Shown here: one piece after another, positions 1 to 11,958 of the stretch
Position numbering within the stretch: position 1 is the stretch's first letter
Layout: each line of letters starts with the position of its first letter
Source of the DNA: Hypomyces perniciosus
Taxonomy: Eukaryota > Ascomycota > Sordariomycetes > Hypocreales > Hypocreaceae
Length of the DNA stretch: 64,000 nucleotides
Direction of reading: 5' to 3'
Assembly (NCBI GenBank): GCA_008477525.1
Contig: SPDT01000001.1
Span: forward strand, 496,001 to 560,000
Notes under the pieces: model-generated
What the model saw: the letters and a program-made list of their open reading frames with translations, nothing else
Told to the model about the DNA's origin: nothing
Databases searched by the model: none
Made by a program: the position numbers and the translations under genes

Positions 1-1481
1 TACTTGGACGCATTTGGCATATGGAGGTCTCCGCAGACGACATCAGACGGAAAGTTGCAAGCAGCCACGAAATTCAAATAGGGCTATTATTACTACATTT
101 GTACTCCGTACTCCGTAGGTACTTCGTACTCCGTGATGATTAATTCAACCACTTACCAATGAGATATTTTCACCCAACCCTAGACACCCATAGCAGCCTT
201 ATGAATTTCTAAGCATTTCATCAAATGCTGACAGGATGAATGCAACTAATAGGTAGATGGGTACATAAAATGGATGTATGCATGGAAAGGTACCAAGTAC
301 TAATAGCCCCAACACGGACATAATGAATCACCAAGTTCTCATCTCCGGTTTCCAGGTCGCACGGGTTTCGGAACCACACAAGCACTACTACTACTGGTAA
401 TCTTATTGGTTCTCACGGAAAATACATAACCCTCTGTTGAACAAAGTTGCTCCAAGAATATAATTGCTCGCGGCATTTGATCCTTGTGGGGTGTAGGTAC
501 TCCGTAGGTGCTATGCAATCAAGCTCGTATGAATGAATGCATGCATGTAGTAGGTATCTATGTACTACTACTCCGTACTTGACTAAAAATAATCATGCGA
601 AATAGACCGATTCTCCGTTAGCTGCAGGTAAGGGATAGGATTCGAATCCTAAATACGCTGACAAGCCGTACTAAAGCGGCCCTTTTGAAGAGTAGCTAAC
701 ACTCCATACTGCTTCCAAGGTTCATCGCCAAGAATATTCATACATCATCGAACTCAGAGCCTCAAATGCTTGTTATGCTAATCAGCCAAGTGCCGAGAAA
801 TGTGTTTGGACCCTCATTCTCCAGCATGGCCCACCTTGTCTCCCTTGTCTCGCCCCAGATCCAAATTCCCGGGGCCATGTCAACCTAAGACAAGCATGCA
901 TAAACGCACAAGTCTGCTCTGCTGTTACCATCACTCCTTCTCTCGAACCGGATTTAAAGAAACAAGTTTCTAATATCTATTTTATGTATTCAGTAAGACG
1001 CAATTCTCTGCCAAATATTTAGAAATGTCGCACTCCGTGAGTCAATGCGATGCCTGGATGCTGCCGAGAGTGTGCATCTCGTCGTCTGGGTTGTGTGTTC
1101 CTGGCTATTGATGCATATTACTAATACTAATGCAGTTGTCTGACTCGGAGGTTGATGGAACTATCCGCATGGTCATCCCCTATACTCTGTACTCCGTACA
1201 TTATTAATCATTACCCTGATTCACTTTGGAATCATTACAGTCACCACTTTCACGTTGTTGCCGAGCCATAATGTGCTACGGATAACATGGATAGTCGCAG
1301 GGCAAGGGGCAGGCAATAAAAAAAAGGATTAAGTAATATCACAATGATATAGGAAGGTGAATGAGCCGGATTGGAAGGCATCTTTTCATTCATTTGATCA
1401 TGAGGACCGATTCCTTTCATTCCTTAAAACTCCAGACCCAATGTACCGGCAAAATCACTGTAACCTGCCCAATTCTCCATT
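1..1481. other. Intergenic, 3' of RPL5; no gene recognised
   Basis: No convincing coding exon is visible on either strand. The stretch carries several copies of the GTACTCCGTAC-type word (around 105-131, 499, 570 and 1189) and short TACTA runs. A TTCGAA-centred palindrome near 650 resembles a tRNA T-arm, but it lacks the G53-C61 pair and the rest of a cloverleaf. Confidence 0.6.
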
Positions 1482-2608
1482 TTACTCATCAGCCAGGATC
1501 TGCTGGATCTTGGCCTGTACCTTAGCCAGCTTCTCGGCCTTGGTGGCTCGGATGACCTTGTGGCTCTTGGAGATAGCCTTCCACTCCTCCTTGGTCTTCT
1601 TGGGAGCATCACCGTCAACCTTCTTGAAGGGATCGGCGCGGATCGCCTTGTGAGCCTCGGCATACAGGTCCTCAAGACCATCAGCCTCAACATCGTCCTC
1701 AATGTACTTCTGGAACTGGCTGTTGTAGCGCTCCTCGTCATCGTCGGCCAAGTTCTCCATGTACTCGGCGACGTGGCCACCATAGATGTACTTGCGGAGG
1801 ACCTCAGCGTCCAGCTCCTTGCTCTCCATGTCGTATCCAGGGAATCGCTTCTCGGAGTGGGGGATGAGGATGCCACCGTCAGAGGCGCCCTTCATGGCAC
1901 CGAAGACACGGGCACCAGTGGAGGTTCGGGTAAGACCGACATCGAGGAAGGCCTTGAATGGTCGTCGCTCGCCGTCATCGGTCTCGGTGGCCTCGGTCAG
2001 GGTGAACTCGCCATCAGCCTCCTCAACACCGACGAAGTCCTCATCAAGACCCAGCTTCTTGAGGACACGACGGGCGATCAGAAGGCCGGTAGCATAGGCA
2101 GCGGACCAGTTGGTAAGACCGTGGGAGATACCGTAGGCCTTCAGCTCGTGGGAGTAGGCAGCGGCCAACACCTTGTCACCAGAGATCTCAGAGCTGACGA
2201 TCTGCATGATGATGTCCTTGTTGGTGAAGCGGACGACCAGGCGGTACTTGGGCGCATTGTACTTGTTCTTGGCCTGGGTGATCAAGCGCTTACGGGCATA
2301 GTAATCGGTCTTGCCCTCACGTCTGCGCCTGTACTTTGTCTGGTAGCGGCTACGGCAATTGTGAGCAAAAAAATCCAGAGAAGAAGTCATAAAATTGCAC
2401 TTGATCTCACCTGTAGTACGCGCTGTTCTTGACCAACTTGTGGAAAGTCTGTCACACACCCCCGAGTCAGCAATTTGCGCTTCAGACTTGCTCGTCTTCT
2501 TTCCGAAGCAACTTGCGGTGACTCTCAATCACGAGCAGTAGGCATTTCTGCCATATTTTGATTCGAAGAATCCCAATTACGGGATTCTTGATAGGCCTAA
2601 CTTACCAT
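1482..2608 (-). CDS. RPL5: 60S ribosomal protein L5 (uL18)
   Basis: Structural protein of the large ribosomal subunit that binds 5S rRNA together with L11. Read on the minus strand, three exons join cleanly: 2606-2608 (only the ATG), 2411-2448 and 1482-2349, giving 302 residues, the usual length for fungal L5. The N-terminus reads [19 protein letters not shown], followed by the basic [16 protein letters not shown] segment that contacts 5S rRNA. Family blocks [40 protein letters not shown] and [11 protein letters not shown] follow in order. The tail is Lys/Ala-rich. A donor directly after the start codon is common in ribosomal-protein genes and lets splicing control expression. The reading frame simply extended upstream from exon 3 does not give the conserved N-terminus, so the spliced start is preferred. 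The gene is divergent from the HAD-like gene. Confidence 0.97.
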
Positions 2609-2919
2609 TTTGATGATATTGGCCAACGGTGCCTTGTTCCTCGGACTATGAGAACTTTGGTGAGGATGGTGTTGTAAATATTTAGTGGGGGAATTTTTTG
2701 AGCCCTAAAAGTTCGTGGCTACCAAATTCGCCTAGCTCCACTGGGTCGTGCAGTTGGGTTGGTGACGAATCACATGACCTCTTGAGATACGTACCTCCTT
2801 ATCTTATCTTGTGGGCATTCAAGCCGAGGTCCACTCAGGTAACATCCTTGCCGCGGCATACATACATACCTTTAAACGTTCGTCTCACTGCCTTTATTGA
2901 CCATCTCATCTGTTTTCTT
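2609..2919. promoter_or_regulatory. Divergent promoter between RPL5 and HAD-like gene
   Basis: About 310 bases separate the two divergent start codons, so both promoters must lie here or overlap the first intron of RPL5. No TATA box stands out. A CATACATACATACC stretch lies near 2858-2871. Confidence 0.5.
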
Positions 2920-3934
2920 ATGGAACCAGAAGTTTACTCAGTTGACCAAATACTGGAGGAAATTGACGCTGAGATGTCAAGTTCCAAACAGCCCAAAGTC
3001 CTCCTGTTCGACATAGGAGGTGTCTGTGTAAGTCAGCTATCTTCCTCTCATGCAAGATCCGCAACGCGTCGCGCTTCATCCAATTGGGTCAAGTAGTCGC
3101 CCTTGATATCGGGTGACCTAACATCTGTAGGTAAAATCACCCTTCCAAACGATTCTCGACTATGAGCTCAGCTTGGGAATCCCGCCCGGTTGGGTAAACC
3201 ACTCCATCTCAAAGTCGGCCCCTAATGGATACTGGCAAAGGCTTGAAAGAGGCGAAATACCTATGGACAAGTCCTTTTACGATGGCTTCAACAATGATCT
3301 TCACGTCCAATCGCAATGGGAGAATTTCTATAAGAGGGAGCAGGCAAAGAATGCAGGCCTCACAACGGAGATACCGCCTCTACCAAAAATTGATGGAGAG
3401 TGGCTGTTCAATGAAATGATGTCGGCATCCAACTTCCCAGACCCTTGGATGCGCCCAGCCTTGCAGAACCTCAGGGCCAGCGGCAAGTATATTTTGGCGG
3501 CCTTGAGTAACACAGTGATCTTCCCGCCGGGTCACAAGTTATATGCCGAGGACTTCTTCAGCGATCCACTTCGAAAACTCTTTGATGTGTTCATATCTTC
3601 TGCTCATGTTGGTATTCGAAAACCAGATCCACAGATGTATCAATTGGCTCTGGAAAGACTCAACAAATATGCAAAGGAAAATGCACATAACGCAAGCCAC
3701 CAGGGGAAAGGATGGGAGGTTGGCATTTCACCGCAGGATATTGTCTTTTTGGACGATATTGGGGAGAACTTGAAAGAGGCTCGCAAACAGGGATTCAGTA
3801 CAATCAAGGTTCCATTAGGACGAACCTATGAGGCGGTTGAAGAATTGGAAGGAATCACAGGGCTAAAGCTTGAAGGATCACATCCAAAGATACCAATTAA
3901 GCCGACACTGACAGGGCCCAAAGCGAAGATATAA
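2920..3934 (+). CDS. HAD-superfamily hydrolase (FDxGGV subgroup)
   Basis: Two exons, 2920-3027 and 3131-3934, give 303 residues. The intron has a GTAAGT donor and ends CTGTAG. Haloacid-dehalogenase-like motifs are all present in order: motif I VLLFDIGGVC with nucleophile Asp31; motif II LAALSNT (Ser162); motif III Lys200 in GIRKPDPQMYQLAL; motif IV VFLDDIGEN (Asp244/Asp245). The spacing between motifs I and II fits an alpha-helical C1 cap, as in the soluble epoxide hydrolase N-terminal and ACAD10-like subgroup. The usual second Asp of motif I (DxD) is Gly here, which is seen in the FDxGGV subgroup, so phosphatase activity cannot be assumed. No targeting signal is obvious, so a cytosolic location is inferred. 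The substrate is unknown. The start could lie further upstream, but the ATG at 2920 is the first that leads into motif I. Confidence 0.88.
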
Positions 3935-4748
3935 AGACATGGGGGATGATTTAGTTCCTCTTTAGCGTCTCTGGTTTGAACGAGTAGAATTCAAGGCACT
4001 GTACTTCTTCGTACTCTTCTGAGCATGGCGTCCGCGATCATATTTAATAATTCTGGCTCTTTCAGCAGGCATTACCGCTATCACAGGCATAACTAATCGT
4101 TCACTCAAAGCACGCCCCTATTACATAAAATAACTATCCAACAAATAATATGATAATATGACTTATTGTACATACAGTGTATATAGAACCAGGTGGTGAT
4201 CTTTTGCCACTATGGGGCTTGTACGAAGTACTTCGTACATTGTGGCACTATTTGATCCTTGTGGGTGTAGGTGGAGGGTACTCGGCGAGCTGATTATATA
4301 TAAGCCGGACCGACTGGCTGTAAGACTTGTCTGCTGGACAAAGACAGGCGGTATTAAGTCGGCCCGGCTTACGCAGTCAACCCGCCGAGTATTACTAGTA
4401 TACGAAGTATCCGTAGGATTGAATAAAACCAAAATACGGAGTAAATTCACAACCTTACTGCTGCGACTAAGCAGCCCGCTAAAATTCATCCTACCTATAT
4501 ACCAGATAACTGTAATATAATTACGCGTTCTTGTTAGTATAAGTAATGCTATTTATATAGATAGAAATCGCTATTCCTACAGATGGTCCGTACACTATAC
4601 TCTGCCTGTCGTCTATAAATCATCCAAAGCAACCCCAGGTTCATTGCTTTCGGGAAGTGACAAAAGTTGCTTCACTGTGATCCCCCAGTTTCTTGCAATT
4701 TTTTTTTATCAAGCCAACCCGATATACTGTTGGTCAAATCAGGCCGAA
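3935..4748. other. Intergenic with inverted-repeat element
   Basis: No gene is seen. The stretch contains a GTACGAAGTACTTCGTAC palindrome near 4218-4235 and the inverted-repeat element described separately at 4278-4392. Confidence 0.5.
4278..4392. mobile_element. Small MITE-like inverted-repeat element (about 115 bp)
   Basis: The left end reads GTACTCGGCGAGCTGA and, further in, AAGCCGGACCGACT. The reverse complement of the right end reads ATACTCGGCGGGTTGA and then AAGCCGGGCCGACT. The arms match over about 40 bp, with mostly C/T or A/G differences. There is no coding capacity. This looks like a non-autonomous element or a large hairpin. A similar right end occurs near 25533-25569. Confidence 0.55.
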
Positions 4749-5229
4749 ATGACTTTCACTCGTATTGTATTGTTACAATTCAAAGCCGACACAAGCGCGG
4801 AGGCCATCAAAAATGTGCATCCTTGACCACTTCTACCTATACGAAACGAAAGAACCAAAGAGCAAATTACTGATCGCGAATATAGACTTGTTCAGAGTTT
4901 CTAAACCTGAAAGAGAAATGCACCCGCCCAATCACCCATGTGCCATATATCCTCTCGCTGACAGGCGGGACAGTCAACTCAAATGATGGTCTCCAAGTAC
5001 GACACGGACATCCCCCGAATTTGATCAAGGCCATTTCACTAATGCCTAAATACAGAATGGTCTCACCCACAGCTTTGTTGTCGAATTCGCGACCCTTGAG
5101 GACCATGAGTACTACCTCAAAACGGATCCTCATCACCAGGACCTCTCCACCAACTATGGGCCATTTCTAGAGAAGGTCGTTAGTGTGAATTACACACCTG
5201 GAGTTTTCGAGGCCAAGAATTATACGTGA
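4749..5229 (+). CDS. Stress-responsive A/B-barrel (Dabb) domain protein
   Basis: Three short exons, 4749-4814, 4886-4996 and 5056-5229, join in frame into 116 residues. They start MTFTRIVLLQFKADTSAEA and end VNYTPGVFEAKNYT. The family signature is visible: the N-terminal beta strand IVLLQFK followed by a helix, the ITHVPYILSLTGG segment, the central THSFVVEFATLEDHEYYL, then a DPHHQDL helix and the terminal VNYTPGVF strand. Dabb proteins are small dimeric ferredoxin-like barrels. Members include stress-induced proteins and polyketide or olivetolic acid cyclases, so function is open. Intron 2 has a good GTACGA donor, a CACTAATG branch site and a TACAG acceptor. Intron 1 uses the weaker donor GTGCAT and ends ATATAG. 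Every single frame has stops, so the gene appears only after splicing. Confidence 0.82.
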
Positions 5230-6237
5230 GGGAATGAGCATGACGAATGGCATTGACAAAGCTTCAAATTCACGAGCTTGATGAATGCAGAATCACTGTT
5301 GCTGTCTACCGTCAGGCACTTATGCTTCTATGTCTCTATAGTAATTCACTGATCATGGTCAATTACTTTGCTATACTTTATAGCATGTTGCGACCCACCT
5401 ATGTCTTGCTTGCCCGAACCGCCCAAAATAGACGAGTGGTGATGACACCGTTAATGGACAAATATGGGGTTGTGACACTTCGGTTACCACCACTTAACCT
5501 TTCCTCGAAGTGGGTGGCTCAACTGTTACGCCCCTTGTCGTGGAGCAAATGGCTAGAAGGCCTACGTCTATTTTGGAAAATCTTTCTACAAGCCAAGGAC
5601 AGTGTCTCCTCAATCTCATTGAGGATGCAAAGGAGCAAGCCAAGATGTTCATTGGAGAAGCGCTGCTGTACGAATTACTTGATCACTGAATGTCGTATTC
5701 GCACATCACCCAGAAGTAATTGCTAGAGGGAATCTTCCAGAAGCAGGTTCGGTAGGATTAGCAGTTAATGAGAAGCACATAAAAGAGCAAAATGTGAGCC
5801 CACACTGTATGTGTGGATTTGGTCTTATATGTTATGCGACAGGATATGACCAAGCATCATGATATGGCTTTAGCTGTCACTAATTCTCGACGGTTCGAAT
5901 TCCCTTTGTATTTTCCTTTGAAGGCTAATTTGTGTGTCGGCGGCCTCATGAGCAGTTCATTTCAATGACCTCATCTTTCACTTACAGATTATTGTACGGA
6001 GGAGATAAGTTATCGCAAGCCTGAGCAATCCTGTATTCTTGTGAGGGAATATTGTTCAACGAAAAGCCATCCCTATTCATAGGTCGGAGGCCTCGTAATA
6101 TTCCAGTATGTACCTTGTAACACACGTACGTATTTACATTTTCAACCTTCATTCAACACCCTGACACCGAAAGAAAGCAAACAACCCAAAAAATCAAAAC
6201 CACTCATGTCTCCCTTGGTATTTCATCCGCATGTTTG
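5230..6237. other. Intergenic with unassigned coding-like remnant
   Basis: An open stretch at 5498-5689 (plus strand, 64 codons to a TGA) has protein-like composition, with pieces such as LLNLIEDAKEQAKMFIGE and LLYELLDH. It has no start and no recognisable upstream exon. It could be the last exon of a decayed gene or a chance frame. Nothing else is recognised up to the 3' end of the SP-RING gene. Confidence 0.35.
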
Positions 6238-9200
6238 CTAATCGTCATCCAATATTATAATCTCCTGGGGCGCAGCTGGAACTGTAGAGTCCCGTCCAGC
6301 CAGAGACATCGTCTCAACCTTGGCTGAAGCTGGCACCACTTCCTCCACCTCATCCGGCTCTTCGACAGGAACCCAATTACCATTCGCTGAGATCTCTATC
6401 TTCTTGACGTTCCCATTGCCGTCTGCTAGCAACTTGTTCCGAACTTCAACGAAGAAGTCGTCGATCCGAAGATTCAGTGGTCTCGCATCCATACCACAAA
6501 TAGGACAGTTCCAAACATCTATCATGGTTGGCTCCGTTGACCCCCGCGGCGGTTTGCTCGGGCGGGTCTCCAGCCAGTTTTTCAAGTCAATACATTCGAG
6601 ATGCTTGCAATTGGAACCCCTAACGGGACACACAAACAGTTGAGAGCTGAATGGATCCGCCACTGTGACGATAATAGTGTCATTTTCAACGATTATGTCA
6701 TCGGAGTCTGACGGCATCAGACGTCGCTGGACTTGATGCCTTGTTTCGTCCGAGCTTACATGCCGGATGTTCTGCACCAATGACCAGACTGAATTATGAT
6801 TGAGAGTATTGATGAGCTCCACAGCCATGAAATAAATGGTGCCTTGTTTCATGTTTGAAGCATAGTCGGGTAAGCTAACCTTCACAGTATTCTTCCCAAG
6901 AACCAACGAATCCGTCAGTTCAATGGGCAGATCGTGATGGAAGTGCCGTCTTCGGCGGAGAAGCTTTGGGTGGTCGTTGAAGTTGATGTGGATGTGCTCG
7001 GGCCAGTAGCTACGGCATACTGCCCAGGTAGCCTCGTCGACGGTTGTCTGGCCCTGACTACGCTGGCATAGTCGAAGGCGATATCGTTGAGAGCCATCAG
7101 AATATCGGCTGATCGGTAGGTCCGATGAGGTCAAAGTCTCAGGGATCTTTGACAAATTCTCCTGATCGAGAGAGAATTCCAAAGTACTGAGACCAAGTTG
7201 TAGTGGAATCGCTTTCGGCTCAACAACAAACTTTTCAAAAAACTGGTAAAAGCGTGTGATTCCTGGGGTTGCCGGGGCTCTCGTAGGACTACGCAGATGG
7301 GTTAGGTGGAGACTGCACGACACAGATGTCCAATCGTGAGGGTTGCTGGGGTACTCGTTCTCAGGCACGGGGTGAGTAGTGAATTGCGAGGCTGGTGGTT
7401 GCATTAAACATGCCGCCTGCGTGTATGGCCCTTGTTGCGGGGGCCCTAGAACAGGACTTGATTGCGGCGGAAGAGAATGTGGCATGAAGTTCCTAGCTGC
7501 TACTGTTACTGGCTGTGTTTGTTGCGCTTGATAACTATGCGCCCTAGGCTGAAAATATTGGCTGTGTGGTGATGACATGGCAGACTGTGTTTGTAGCCCT
7601 TGCGGAGGCCCTGAAATAGGACTTGATCGCGGTGGATGGGGATATGGTGCGAAATTCCTAGCTACTGCCATTGCTGGCTGTGTTGGTTGCGCTTGATGAC
7701 CATGTACCCCTTGTTGTAAATATTGGCTGTTTGGTGATGGCATAGCAGGCTCTGTATTGGGATTCGGCGACGTTTGGCGACTGGCGTTCCAATGCTGGTT
7801 TCGCCAGTCTCTTGAAAGAGACAGCCCTTGTGGCGTTGCTTGCCGCTGGCTCCCAACCGGGGGCAGATAAGTGCTTGGCGAACCACTAGTCAATTGTGAT
7901 GGATATCGTAAACTGGGTAGCCAAGCTTGGCTGGTTGGAAATGGGGAAGTGCTCGTAGGTGTATGTCCAGGCTCCTGAGCTATAGTGTGGCCAGGTGCCA
8001 GGGATTGGTTGCTTCGAAGAACAAACCTTGGATCCATGTTGCTCGGTGGAATCACAAGGCAAATTTGTTGAGGAGGGACATTATCCTGGCTTCGAAAGGC
8101 TGCACCAGGCTGGGAGTCAACAGGTCTTTGTATCACAGGATTTGGATTCGGATGCGCAACAGAATGCCGTTGCTGTTGTGGCACGAGGCTGCCCGTGGGG
8201 GTCGAGGACATCACCTGCGAAGCTGAGGTCGGCGTTGTGACTGCTATGGTCAGCTTCTGATTGAGATATATCTCCTGTCAAACCCTTGGGGACTTACTTG
8301 GTTGAGACACTCGTCGCCGGGCTTTGACGAGCAGAGTTTTGAGCCTGACCGTCAAGTCATCTCGTGATACCCTTAACGCCTCTTGTGTCGCCCCCCTATC
8401 GGCCATTTGAAGTTCCTTGATTTGATCTCTTTTAAAAAGCTCGCCCATCGCCTGCGCTATTGGGCCATCTGTGACACACAAATGTCTGCGACTTAGAGTG
8501 AACAGTATGGTTGCGAGTTCTGGAGAGATGCATCCAAGCAATGCTCTCACTTCCCACGACAACAATGGATACATCCTCAATCGAATCTCTGACAGGAGAC
8601 CCGGCCATTTTACAGCGAAACGTGCGAGAAAATCAGCGACCTGGAGACATGTATTGCCAAAATCCGGAACCTGCGTGAGGAAATCGGGAAACCCCGATAG
8701 CCAAATCAGGTGAGATTCTGCCATGTCCTCATTGTTTCTCAGCACGCCCAGCATTACTTGAAATGTGAAATCAATCAGTTCCGGCCCGACTGGGAAAACA
8801 GCATGCGCCTGTGGTCTGTCTCTGCTCCAAAGGCAGAAATAACGATGTAGGACAATGTAAAACAAGTCTCCCATGCTACAGGCAGAACGCAGGACACGGT
8901 ACCGAGCTCTCTCGATGGAGAATTCGGCTGCATTGCAATCATTGAACCGCGCAACCCTCTCATCTATCAACAAACATGCTTGTTGCAGAGCGATTTGTGT
9001 ATGACTCGGGTGTTCGTGGTCATGGCGACTTCTCTTTCGGCGATGTTCAGAATTGCCAGCAGTGTCACTTTCAGGGGCATGAACCAGTCTGGGCTGACTT
9101 GAGTCTACAGGCAAAATTCTCCGCGGCCCTGATTGTGGCACTCGCTCATGTTGATAGTCAGCTCCGGCTTGGCTAGATCTTTGTTGAAGAGACTCAGGTT

Positions 9201-9763
9201 GATGTTGATGGGATGTGGCAGCCGCCCACTTGCTAGTTGTTGAAATGGCAGAAGTGCCCGAGTTCGAGGCTGGTATCTGTTCTGGCTCTGCTGCCATACC
9301 AGCTGGTCGACCAGGGAAATCGCCATGCGTAGATAACGATGCTGGACTGGATTCGTTTGTGAGTGATGGAGACGGAAGGGTAGAAGCGAGGCTATACAAG
9401 ACTTGTCAGCACGCACGCAAATAGTAACCTTATCTTTCAAGTACCATGTACCATGTACGAAGCCAACGGAAGAAGTGATAGAGTTAGTTTGAAGGTCGGG
9501 ATATTGTACCTCGTGGAATTAGGACGCATGTGTTGACCTGTTTGCGAAGTCATAGCCTGGGCTGGCGCAAGTGTAGGGAATGCCAAAACAGAGCCCAATC
9601 TATTTGGAACTCCGGGCAGCCTTTCGGAAGACACATGCTGTGCATGGTGGATACCAGCTTTTCTGGCTTCTCTGTCGGCTGCTGACGACGGATGACGAAT
9701 GTTGAGATCAGGAGTCTGCCGCGGCCCGGCTGAAGGGTCAGAGTCCTGGGCAGGTGGCCGCAT
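6238..9763 (-). CDS. MIZ/SP-RING zinc-finger protein (PIAS/ZMIZ-like, putative SUMO E3 ligase)
   Basis: Exons 9510-9763, 8298-9391 and 6238-8243 (minus strand) give about 1117 residues. The 5' end is uncertain: the frame stays open upstream of the ATG at 9763, and a further exon may exist around 9830-9985. The N-terminal 450 residues combine a low-complexity region with a helical block. A Pro/Gln-rich centre follows, with a 55-residue direct duplication (residues about 616-670 and 671-725). A PINIT-like region includes YRLRLCQ, SYWPEHIHINFNDHP and GTIYFMAVEL. The SP-RING lies at residues about 987-1032: VCPVRGSNCKHLECIDL then WNCPICG. The protein ends EIIILDDD, a typical hydrophobic-acidic SUMO-interacting motif. 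SP-RING proteins recruit the E2 Ubc9 for nuclear SUMO transfer; that activity is inferred here. No SAP domain was recognised. Confidence 0.85.
7417..7746 (-). repeat. Tandem 165-bp coding duplication in SP-RING gene
   Basis: Two adjacent units, 7582-7746 and 7417-7581, encode parallel 55-residue segments. Shared landmarks keep an exact 55-residue offset: M-S-P-x-SQY, HxxQAQ-TQP, ARNF, and SSP followed by GPPQ. The units have diverged at many residues, so the duplication is not recent, and it preserves the frame. Confidence 0.85.
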
Positions 9764-11958
9764 TGGTGGGATCGAAAGACGCTGAGAAGGAATCAAGTCT
9801 GCGGGTGTCTCGTCAGTGACTTCTGAAGGCTCTATGGTTCGCGATGCTCTGGTGCGGCATCGGACGGGATCAGTAATACCATGTAAAACCTCGCGGCAAC
9901 GTCAATCGCCTCGTCCGTGATATCAGGAACAACCACATGGATGAGGGGAGATTGGCGCTGTGCTTTGTCGTCGCTGGCGGTGGGTGTCTCGGGGCGTTAA
10001 CAGGTCGGGCGAGATGGCATGTCGTGGTTTGGAGATGTTGCGATGGGTCGAGGAGCGGTCGAGCAACGGTCGAGCAGAGGAGAGAGTGCGCGCGGAAAGT
10101 GATTCTGCTGCAGCAGGGGCCGAGACTCAGTAGCAGTAGGCGTGACTGATCGATTTGCCGCCGCAGATCGTTGCAGATGAGATGCGGCGCTTGGCTGCTG
10201 TTGGTTGCGGAGACAAAAGACGGGCGTGTGTGCGTGCGTGTGTGCGTGCACGTTCGAAGGCGAGGCGGTGGGTGTCAGGATGAATAGAAACCAGTCAGTC
10301 GGAGCGGGCACAAACGAACAGCCCATGTTTCGGTTCAGTTCAACCCAACCATTGAGGTAGGCATGTGTGTATGTAGGTATGTAGGTATGTATGTATGCAC
10401 GTTGACTTCGACTCCGCAGCCTCAGCCTTGTTGGCATTGTGTCCGCCCAACGCACAAAGCTGATGCATGCGGGCTCATCGTGAAGAGATGATGTGCATGC
10501 GGGATTGAGGGCATGGAGTTGTCTTTTGAAAGACACTTGCTAAAATGCGAAGCATCGACTGGGGATTTTCAAAGCCACCGCTTAATAGTATTCTACTACT
10601 ATCCTACTACGGAGTACTAGTCCGACTAGGTAGTATGTATTAGTATCGCATCCATGTGATGAAATGACGACTTTCGTTCTCCAAACCGTTAGCACCAGAT
10701 AAGGTACTTCGTAGATACTACCCTAATAGCTTGTTAACTAGAATACTATTATTATTATACATAGCATTGCAAATAATCACAACAAGAGTTATCTATACTA
10801 CATAGTACTAGTAATAAGAGCTATCTGTAATAAGAGTTATGCATAGCAGTGAGAGCAAGCCGTCCCTTTTTATTATCACCCACTTGGTATTATTATAGCA
10901 GCCCAGATTCAACCTCACTTTGCATGAGGCTAAAGAGAACGGCGCTATACCACCCCTGCGATGATGCATGATTCATCACACCCTCTGGATCATCCTCGTG
11001 GTTCCATCAGACACGAGACATGATGAATACTCGTATACTAGTAGTACGAAGTACATACTAGATACTACCGACTACTTATCCACCGCAGATTTCTATCGCG
11101 ATATCATTTTTTAAAATAACCTCTGTATCCAATGTATTAAGAGGAACAGCGCCGCCTTGATCCCTCCAATCCCTCCTCATTTAAAAAGCGGCGGAGTCGC
11201 TCTGCGGTAGGAGGCCACTAGCAAGAATAAAAGCACTAGGACTGCCTCCCCTGCGATTCGCCGCGTTCCTCCCGTCCTGACCCAATCGAACTACCTAAGG
11301 TACTATTCCACGCTAAGGCTCCTCTCGACCCAACTTCTGCAATTCCCATCGGTCCAATCGTCTTCCAGACGTCGTCGTACATACTACTACTGCTGCTACT
11401 ACATACTACTCTCTGTCCACGAGTACGGAGTACGTGTACATACGACAGCCCCCTCGATCAAGTACGAGCTGCTGCTCAAGACAGCCAGTACAGCGAGTCG
11501 TCTGCCCCGTTTGTCGACTTCGATGCCGAAAGGGGCTCGTTGAAGTGCTGCACATCACGGCCCGCCCGCCCGCCACCAGCTCAGCTCAGCTCAGCACAGC
11601 ACGGCACAGCACAATCACTGTCATAATCACACTCAAGGCACCGCGAAGCGAAGCACGGCCCATCTCAGCGCGACGTTGCCTCCATCCAGGCCGCCTGCAA
11701 AGAAGCCTCCAGCGAGGGTCTGCCTGATGGCTCCCATCGTCCTCCGTCTCGCGCAGAAGTCTCTCCTGTGATCCCACAACTACAAGAGAGAGCCATAGCC
11801 GTCCACGTTGCCCGTCTGCGGCCCGCCCATCCGCATCCGCTCGCAACTCCCTAAATCGCCCCGGCCTGTAAGGCTGGGCTGGCATCTGTCTTGCCTTGCT
11901 TGTTTGACCCGCCGAGACCAATCCCCAGCCATCTGCTACCGCCTTCGCCTCCGACACA
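9764..11958. other. Long divergent intergenic region with simple repeats
   Basis: This separates the SP-RING gene from the Boi-type gene. It holds TG/CG-rich microsatellites (about 10225-10252), a GTATGTAG repeat (about 10367-10396), TACTA-rich tracts (10580-10640, 10720-10820, 11025-11075) and a CAGCT/CAGCA repeat near 11578-11612. The segment from 11280 on is C-rich and probably contains the promoter and leader of the Boi-type gene. Short open frames here look like chance. Confidence 0.5.

Noticed and set aside
600..680. T-arm-like GGATTCGAATCC, possible tRNA or mitochondrial insert
   Set aside because: It is a simple palindrome without a G53-C61 pair. No acceptor or anticodon stem could be built around it on either strand.
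1560..2432. 290-codon open frame antisense to RPL5
   Set aside because: It lies opposite the conserved RPL5 coding exon, is Leu/Val/Gly-rich and is explained by codon bias of the real gene on the other strand.
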